Below, in pieces: positions 61,001-64,000 of a stretch of 64,000 bases of DNA. Source of the stretch: Paraburkholderia caffeinilytica. Lineage in GTDB: Bacteria; Pseudomonadota; Gammaproteobacteria; Burkholderiales; Burkholderiaceae. The position numbers and the translations under genes are program-made. The stretch lies in NCBI RefSeq assembly GCF_003368325.1, contig NZ_CP031467.1, forward strand, positions 3,968,001 through 4,032,000. Reading direction: 5' to 3'. Within the stretch, counting starts at the first letter, position 1. The number at the start of each line of letters is the position of its first letter. The notes beneath the pieces are model-generated. The model was not told the DNA's origin. It did no database searches and saw nothing but the letters and a program-made list of their open reading frames with translations.

Positions 61001-61504
61001 TGGGCACGGCTGCCGCTGCTCAATCCGCTCGACCTCGTGCAGGCGGTGATTTTTGCGCTGGCGGCGGTGTGGCTCGTCCGCATCAGCCGCCTGGGTGTGC
61101 CGGTTGGCGAATACCGTGTGCCGTTGCAGGTGGCGGTCGGCGTGACCGGATTCATCTGGCTCAACGCGATGCTGCTGCGCACGCTGCATCACTGGATCGG
61201 CGTGCCGTACCGGCTCGACGAGATGTCGCACTCGATGCTCGTGCAGGCGTCGGTATCGGTGTTCTGGACGGTGTGCGCGTTGGCCATGATGATCTGGGCG
61301 ACCCGCCGGGCCAGCCGGATATTCTGGTTCATCGGCGGCGGACTGCTGACGGTGACCGTCGTCAAGCTGTTCCTGTTCGATTTGTCGCATGTGACGGGTA
61401 TCGAGCGGATCGTGTCGTTCATCGGTATCGGCCTGATGTTGCTGCTGATCGGCTACTTCTCGCCGTTGCCGCCCAAGGCGGTAGTTCTGGAAACCAAGCA
61501 ATGA
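58061..61504 (+). CDS. DUF2339 polytopic membrane protein
   Basis: 1147 residues. A short N-terminal hydrophobic helix (VIFAVIGAVIGIIAAV) and a coiled-coil stretch (AARVERLEREIVALRGEI) precede a Pro/Ser/Ala-rich linker (about 105-230). About 25-28 transmembrane segments follow from residue 245 (VVRVGIIVLFFGIAFLLKYA) to the end. The family is a predicted membrane protein of unknown function, often paired with a DUF3999 protein as here. The motif LLRTLHHHF / LLRTLHHWIG occurs twice in the C-terminal half, suggesting an internal duplication. It overlaps the next gene by ATGA. Confidence 0.88.
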   Translation: MSVIFAVIGAVIGIIAAVSNDFSIGFGALMGGVGGVALARLLQKKSPGTVSESTSRPVATDRLSPSGTSASPSGELAARVERLEREIVALRGEIHELRTGVAGASTESADGGPATFKLGPADVVPRPYAVPPAAGQTARRESETTSAQAVAVRSTASASAVTPPAMAGTPASSEPGASSTLNVEPIGPMALPPSAGSLLPPPLSAEPLPAKTPFAPPSPPAPPRGPGLAERLFKSARDWLFGGNTVVRVGIIVLFFGIAFLLKYAADNSLLPIEFRLAGVALAATALLGLGWRIGERRGAYGLVLQGGGVGALYLTVFAATRLYHLLPAGAALPLMIAICGLSAFLAVRQNASSLAFMGSAGGFLAPVLLSTGGGNHVMLFSYYALLNAGIFAIAWFKAWRPLNLLGFVFTYSIGAAWGATAYRPELLASTEPFLILFFLMYVGIALLYAVRREVALKHYVDGTLVFGTPLVAIGLQAALMKDTEFGLAWSAVALAAFYLAVAGGLARQRARLGMMFEAMLALAVIFATLAVPLAFTGPTTSATWAIEGAAITWLAVRQRRLMAFGFGLLMQLAAAGAYGVGMFAQIDGAHAWPILNGAYIASVLIAVAGIFTGWRLHGRGEAGAWHAWMPQIGLVAGVWGLCWWILGGLGEIHAYAQTHLAYDHDRFEIAVAALFAALTAWLAHGARRKLRWPLAELPALALVPVLALLTLNLFMLGRAPVSGYGWLVCAVVAASVYLLLWRQQRDVGDRVLAPLHALMFWTAGALAALEGYWGLRAYVPEGAWSWSAWAYGFGTLLLLVAGVGHRLRWPVARFVTAYQVWAAAPLAALLWGWSIASVTSDGSAAPLFWLPIANPLDVAQILAFIACAVWLRRLRALGVHWHPRAFDYAVLATLFLWFNALLLRTLHHHFHAAYDVDAVLQSFNFQQVFLVGWSAFAFAGLWLARRDSIVRLCAIASTPLVLVMWAWTFYANLTQDGGVWARLPLLNPLDLVQAVIFALAAVWLVRISRLGVPVGEYRVPLQVAVGVTGFIWLNAMLLRTLHHWIGVPYRLDEMSHSMLVQASVSVFWTVCALAMMIWATRRASRIFWFIGGGLLTVTVVKLFLFDLSHVTGIERIVSFIGIGLMLLLIGYFSPLPPKAVVLETKQ

Positions 61505-63051
61505 AGCGTGTGCTGATAGCGACGGGGTGGTGTCTTGCGATCTCGTCCGTGTGGGTGTCGACGGCGGCTCTCGCCGCCGACCGTTTCGCGCAGCGTTTTG
61601 CGCTCGAACTCGAAAGCGGCGCGGCGTATTACAGCGTGACGCTTCCAGCCGCCGTCTACGCCGCGAGCCAGCGCAGCGATCTCGGCGACGTGCGCGTCTT
61701 CAACGGCGCCGGCGAACCTGTGCCTTATTCGCTCGACACGCCACGTGAATCGGCCCGCGCACCGGCCACATTGCGGCCGGTGCATTGGTTTCCCTTGCCG
61801 CCCGCCGCTTCCGGCGGTGCCGGCGCACCACTCGGCGTAACGATCGCGGCCGACGGGTCGCTGCGCGCGACCGCGGCCCCGCCGGCCCGCGCCGAACACA
61901 ACGCGGATCTGATCGACGTCGGGCGCGAGGCGCGGGGAGAGGCGCGGGGCGAAGCCCGGGTCGAAGCGCGGGTCGAAGCATTGGTCATCCATGTGCGCGA
62001 CGACAATTACCAGGGGCGCGTCAGCGTCGAAGCGAGTGACGATCTGCGCAACTGGCAGCCCGCCGGCGAGGCGCAACTGCTCAAGGTCAGCTACAACGGC
62101 AGCACGCTGAGCCAGGACCGCATCGAGCTCAATGGGATGCGCGCGCGTTACCTGCGCTTGCACTGGCTCGACGGCGCGCCGTACGTCGAGTCGATCGATG
62201 CTCAGCTGCGGGCGGCCGGCGCCGGTTCCGAGCAGCGCGCGGATACGCAACGGGCATGGCGCGAAGGCATCGTGGCCCACGCGGGGCCGAAAGCCGGCGA
62301 GTATTTCTTCGAGACCGGCGGTCCTTACCCGGTCGATCGTTTGCGTCTGAATCTCCCGCAGCCCAATACCGTGGCGCCGGCCGCCGTCTATTCGCGCACG
62401 GGTCTGGAGACCGCGTGGCGAGAGGTATCGAGCGCGACGCTGTTCCGGTTGCACAACGGCACGGTGGAACAAAGCAATCCATTGCTCGAACTGATGCCCG
62501 ACACGGATCGTCAGTGGCGCGTGGTGGTCGACACGCGCAATGGCGGTTTGGGAAGCGGCACATTGACCGTCGCCGCGGGCTGGCGTCCTGCGACGCTTAC
62601 TTTTGTCGCGCGCGGCGCCGCGCCGTTTACGCTGGCTGTGGGGAGTGCGGCCGCGGTGTCGTCGGCGGTGAGCCGGGCGGATCTGCTGATGGGGGCTTCG
62701 TCGGTTGCGGCGGCGGCGCGGCTGGGCGAGGAACTGCCCGCTGGCCAGGAGGCCGATGCGCAGTGGTCGAAAGACCCGGATGCGATGCGGCGCTATATGT
62801 TGTGGGCCGCTTTGCTGCTGGCCGTCGGCTCGCTCGGCGCGATCGCCTGGCGGCTGGCGCGCGGAGCCCAGGTCCAGGCCCAGGCCGGCGGCGTGGCTGG
62901 GGGCATGACTGGCGGCGGCAGTGGAGCTGACGGGGTGGGCGGCGCCGATGGGGCCGCGAGTGGTGTGCCCGGCGAATCAGGTGCGGCGAACGCTAAGGTG
63001 AAAGACGCAGGCACTGCCGATGCTGACGGTCAAAGCACCGGAAAGAACTGA
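61501..63051 (+). CDS. DUF3999 family periplasmic/membrane protein
   Basis: 516 residues. A signal peptide (VLIATGWCLAISSVWVSTAALA) is followed by DUF3999 words (YYSVTLPAAVYAASQRSDLG, DVRVFNGAGEPVPYSL, VSVEASDDLRNWQPAGEAQLL) and one C-terminal transmembrane helix (YMLWAALLLAVGSLGAIAWRL), then a Gly/Ala-rich cytoplasmic tail. Probably anchored in the inner membrane with most of it in the periplasm. Residues ~142-160 are tandem GEAR/VEAR repeats. It is translationally coupled to the DUF2339 gene by ATGA, so the two likely act together; function unknown. Confidence 0.87.
   Translation: MKRVLIATGWCLAISSVWVSTAALAADRFAQRFALELESGAAYYSVTLPAAVYAASQRSDLGDVRVFNGAGEPVPYSLDTPRESARAPATLRPVHWFPLPPAASGGAGAPLGVTIAADGSLRATAAPPARAEHNADLIDVGREARGEARGEARVEARVEALVIHVRDDNYQGRVSVEASDDLRNWQPAGEAQLLKVSYNGSTLSQDRIELNGMRARYLRLHWLDGAPYVESIDAQLRAAGAGSEQRADTQRAWREGIVAHAGPKAGEYFFETGGPYPVDRLRLNLPQPNTVAPAAVYSRTGLETAWREVSSATLFRLHNGTVEQSNPLLELMPDTDRQWRVVVDTRNGGLGSGTLTVAAGWRPATLTFVARGAAPFTLAVGSAAAVSSAVSRADLLMGASSVAAAARLGEELPAGQEADAQWSKDPDAMRRYMLWAALLLAVGSLGAIAWRLARGAQVQAQAGGVAGGMTGGGSGADGVGGADGAASGVPGESGAANAKVKDAGTADADGQSTGKN
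61924..61983 (+). repeat. 12-bp in-frame tandem repeat in the DUF3999 gene
   Basis: Five 12-bp units encode REAR/GEAR/GEAR/VEAR/VEAL-type tetrapeptides. In frame, with alternating Glu and Arg, it likely forms a charged helix or a flexible insert in the periplasmic domain. Confidence 0.8.
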
Positions 63052-63081
63052 CTTCGGCGCGTGTGTATTTGCGGGGTGAAG

Positions 63082-63206
63082 GATTGCGCCGCTGATTGCA
63101 CAGCGGGATTGCAGCGCTGAATGCGCACCGCTGATTGCACCGCTGATTGCACAGCGTGATTGCGCCGCTGATTGCGCAGCGGGATTGCACCGCTGGATTG
63201 CACGGC
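63082..63206. repeat. 12-13-bp minisatellite, about ten units
   Basis: About ten units of GATTGCRCCGCT and close variants (GATTGCACAGCG, GGATTGCAGCGCT) fill 125 bp of the DUF3999-marR spacer. A higher-order 37-bp block at 63082-63118 recurs at 63158-63194 with few changes. It has no CRISPR-like spacing and lies between convergent gene ends. Confidence 0.85.
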
Positions 63207-63248
63207 AGGACGTCACAGCGCAGACACCACGCGCGTGCACACTGCTGT

Positions 63249-63701
63249 TTACTCCTCGCGCTCCGACATCGTGTTGATCACCTTGTCCAGCGCCGCGCCG
63301 AACGCGAGCTTTTCCTGTTCGTCGAGGCAGTCGAACATGTCCCCGTTCCACTTGCGCGCGATCGGCATCACCTTGCGAAACAGCGCGCGGCCTTCAGGGG
63401 TCAGCGACACCAGCACGACGCGGCCGTCTTCGGCGCTCGGCTCGCGCTTCACGAGTCCCTGCTTGATCAACGCCTCGGCCGCACGGCTCGCCTGACTCTT
63501 GTCGAGGTTGGCGTGCCGCGCCAGTTCCATGATCGAAAACGGCCCGAACGAGCCCACCGACGCAACCACCCGTGCTTCAGGCAATGTCACGCCCAATTTG
63601 TCCTGATAGCGCTCGCTGATGCCACGCTCGGCGAGTTTGTTCAGGACGTGCAGACGGTACGTGAGGAACTGTTCGAGTCCGGTTCTGGCGGAGGCCTTCA
63701 T
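63249..63701 (-). CDS. MarR-family transcriptional regulator
   Basis: 150 residues. The MarR winged helix is visible: YQDKLGVTLPEARVVASVG, then SIMELARHANLDKSQASRAAEALI as the recognition helix and EDGRVVLVSLTPEGRALFRKVM as the wing and dimer helix. The family binds palindromes as dimers and responds to small aromatic or other ligands. GGGAAG lies 4 bp before the ATG at 63701. It is next to a glycerate kinase gene on the same strand, and the two might share regulation. Ligand and targets are unknown. Confidence 0.9.
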   Translation of the reverse strand: MKASARTGLEQFLTYRLHVLNKLAERGISERYQDKLGVTLPEARVVASVGSFGPFSIMELARHANLDKSQASRAAEALIKQGLVKREPSAEDGRVVLVSLTPEGRALFRKVMPIARKWNGDMFDCLDEQEKLAFGAALDKVINTMSEREE

Positions 63702-63764
63702 GGTCTTCCCGTGATGAGTGGCGCGGTCGCGGCGCTGTGATTGTTGCCGCAACCGTTCCGCCGG

Positions 63765-64000
63765 TCAACGCGCGCCGTATTTCAGGCGCGTCAATTGTTC
63801 GGCTGCGTCCGCCAGCAAACGCGCCGCATCGCGAATCGCGACCTCGAGGGTGATCGGCCCCGGGGCCGGCGAGAAGCAGCCACTGAAGTATTCGGCGAGG
63901 CGCGGCAGCGCCGCGGAGTCGACCGCGCCGGAGAGCAGCGTGGCCGGCACGCCCGCTGCCTGCGCATGACGGCAGGCAATGAACGGCGCCTTGCCGTGCA
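63765..64000 (-). CDS. Glycerate kinase, C-terminal part (5' end beyond the window)
   Basis: The last 78 residues of a gene that starts beyond the right edge. The visible part reads HGKAPFIACRHAQAAGVPAT, then a strand (LLSGAV), the motif FSPAPGPITLEVAIRDAARLL and an end in EQLTRLKYGAR. HGK..., a Gly/Val strand and GPITLEEA-type C-termini are features of the GlxK/GarK glycerate kinase family, which phosphorylates D-glycerate. Only the C-terminal lobe is seen, so the assignment is moderate. It lies just upstream of marR on the same strand, 63 bp apart. Confidence 0.7.
   Translation of the reverse strand, partial: HGKAPFIACRHAQAAGVPATLLSGAVDSAALPRLAEYFSGCFSPAPGPITLEVAIRDAARLLADAAEQLTRLKYGAR

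Noticed and set aside
63082..63206. CRISPR array
   Set aside because: Units are 12-13 bp and directly adjacent, with no spacers and no cas genes in the window.
1..64000. Prophage, transposon or integrative element
   Set aside because: No integrase, transposase, phage structural gene or terminal repeat pair was found. The only scar-like signal is the rimO duplication around dusC.

Overview
The window reads as core chromosome of a high-GC beta-proteobacterium of the Burkholderia/Paraburkholderia group. The reasons are the gene orders surE-pcm-nlpD-rpoS and phaC-phaA-phaB-phaR, a BktB-like thiolase, and protein sequences typical of that group. I assign the genus from remembered gene content; no search was run. 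No prophage, transposase, integrase or CRISPR array was seen. Most genes are recognisable housekeeping or metabolic genes, and the unusual material lies in spacers, repeats and gene ends.

Layout. 1-2.7 kb: end of a NitT/TauT-type ABC importer (ATPase, permease), then a quinone oxidoreductase on the minus strand. 2.8-9.1 kb: surE, pcm, nlpD, rpoS (overlapping or closely spaced), a PolB-like exonuclease and rlmD. 9.2-12.3 kb: bamD divergent from rluD-pgeF. 12.3-23 kb: the polyhydroxyalkanoate (PHA) block phaC, phaA, phaB, phaR, then dusC, rimO, a PfkB sugar kinase and bktB. Together these supply acetoacetyl-CoA and ketovaleryl-CoA formation, reduction, polymerisation and granule regulation. 23-33 kb: a secreted protein, a Cys/Met-metabolism PLP enzyme, small membrane proteins, serB, a cytochrome P450, a LysR regulator divergent from an MDR dehydrogenase, a secreted protein and a FetAB-like exporter. 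33-41 kb: an AsmA protein, a hypothetical protein, and a three-gene histidine kinase/receiver/hybrid kinase cluster. 41-50 kb: mscL, a threonine-type dehydratase, argE and mfd (minus strand), divergent ispD-ispF, and an AhpC-like peroxiredoxin. 50-57 kb: ompR-envZ, a small secreted protein, the DUF1800/DUF1501 pair, a squalene/phytoene-synthase-fold protein and tRNA-Leu(UAG). 57-64 kb: a small protein, the DUF2339/DUF3999 envelope pair, a MarR regulator and the end of a glycerate kinase gene.

Most notable observation: the promoter and first ~24 codons of rimO are present twice, about 1.28 kb apart, on either side of dusC. The upstream copy is decayed and stops after 23 codons, and the dusC stop codon lies inside the -10-like box of the intact rimO copy. 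This looks like the scar of a dusC insertion or segmental duplication at the rimO 5' end. Other items worth a second look are two 41-bp nested hairpins between ompR and envZ, a candidate OmpR autoregulatory site, a 12-bp minisatellite of about ten units between DUF3999 and marR, short tandem repeats in both spacers of the kinase cluster, several low-complexity protein extensions, and a squalene/phytoene synthase homologue that lacks the first catalytic Asp motif.
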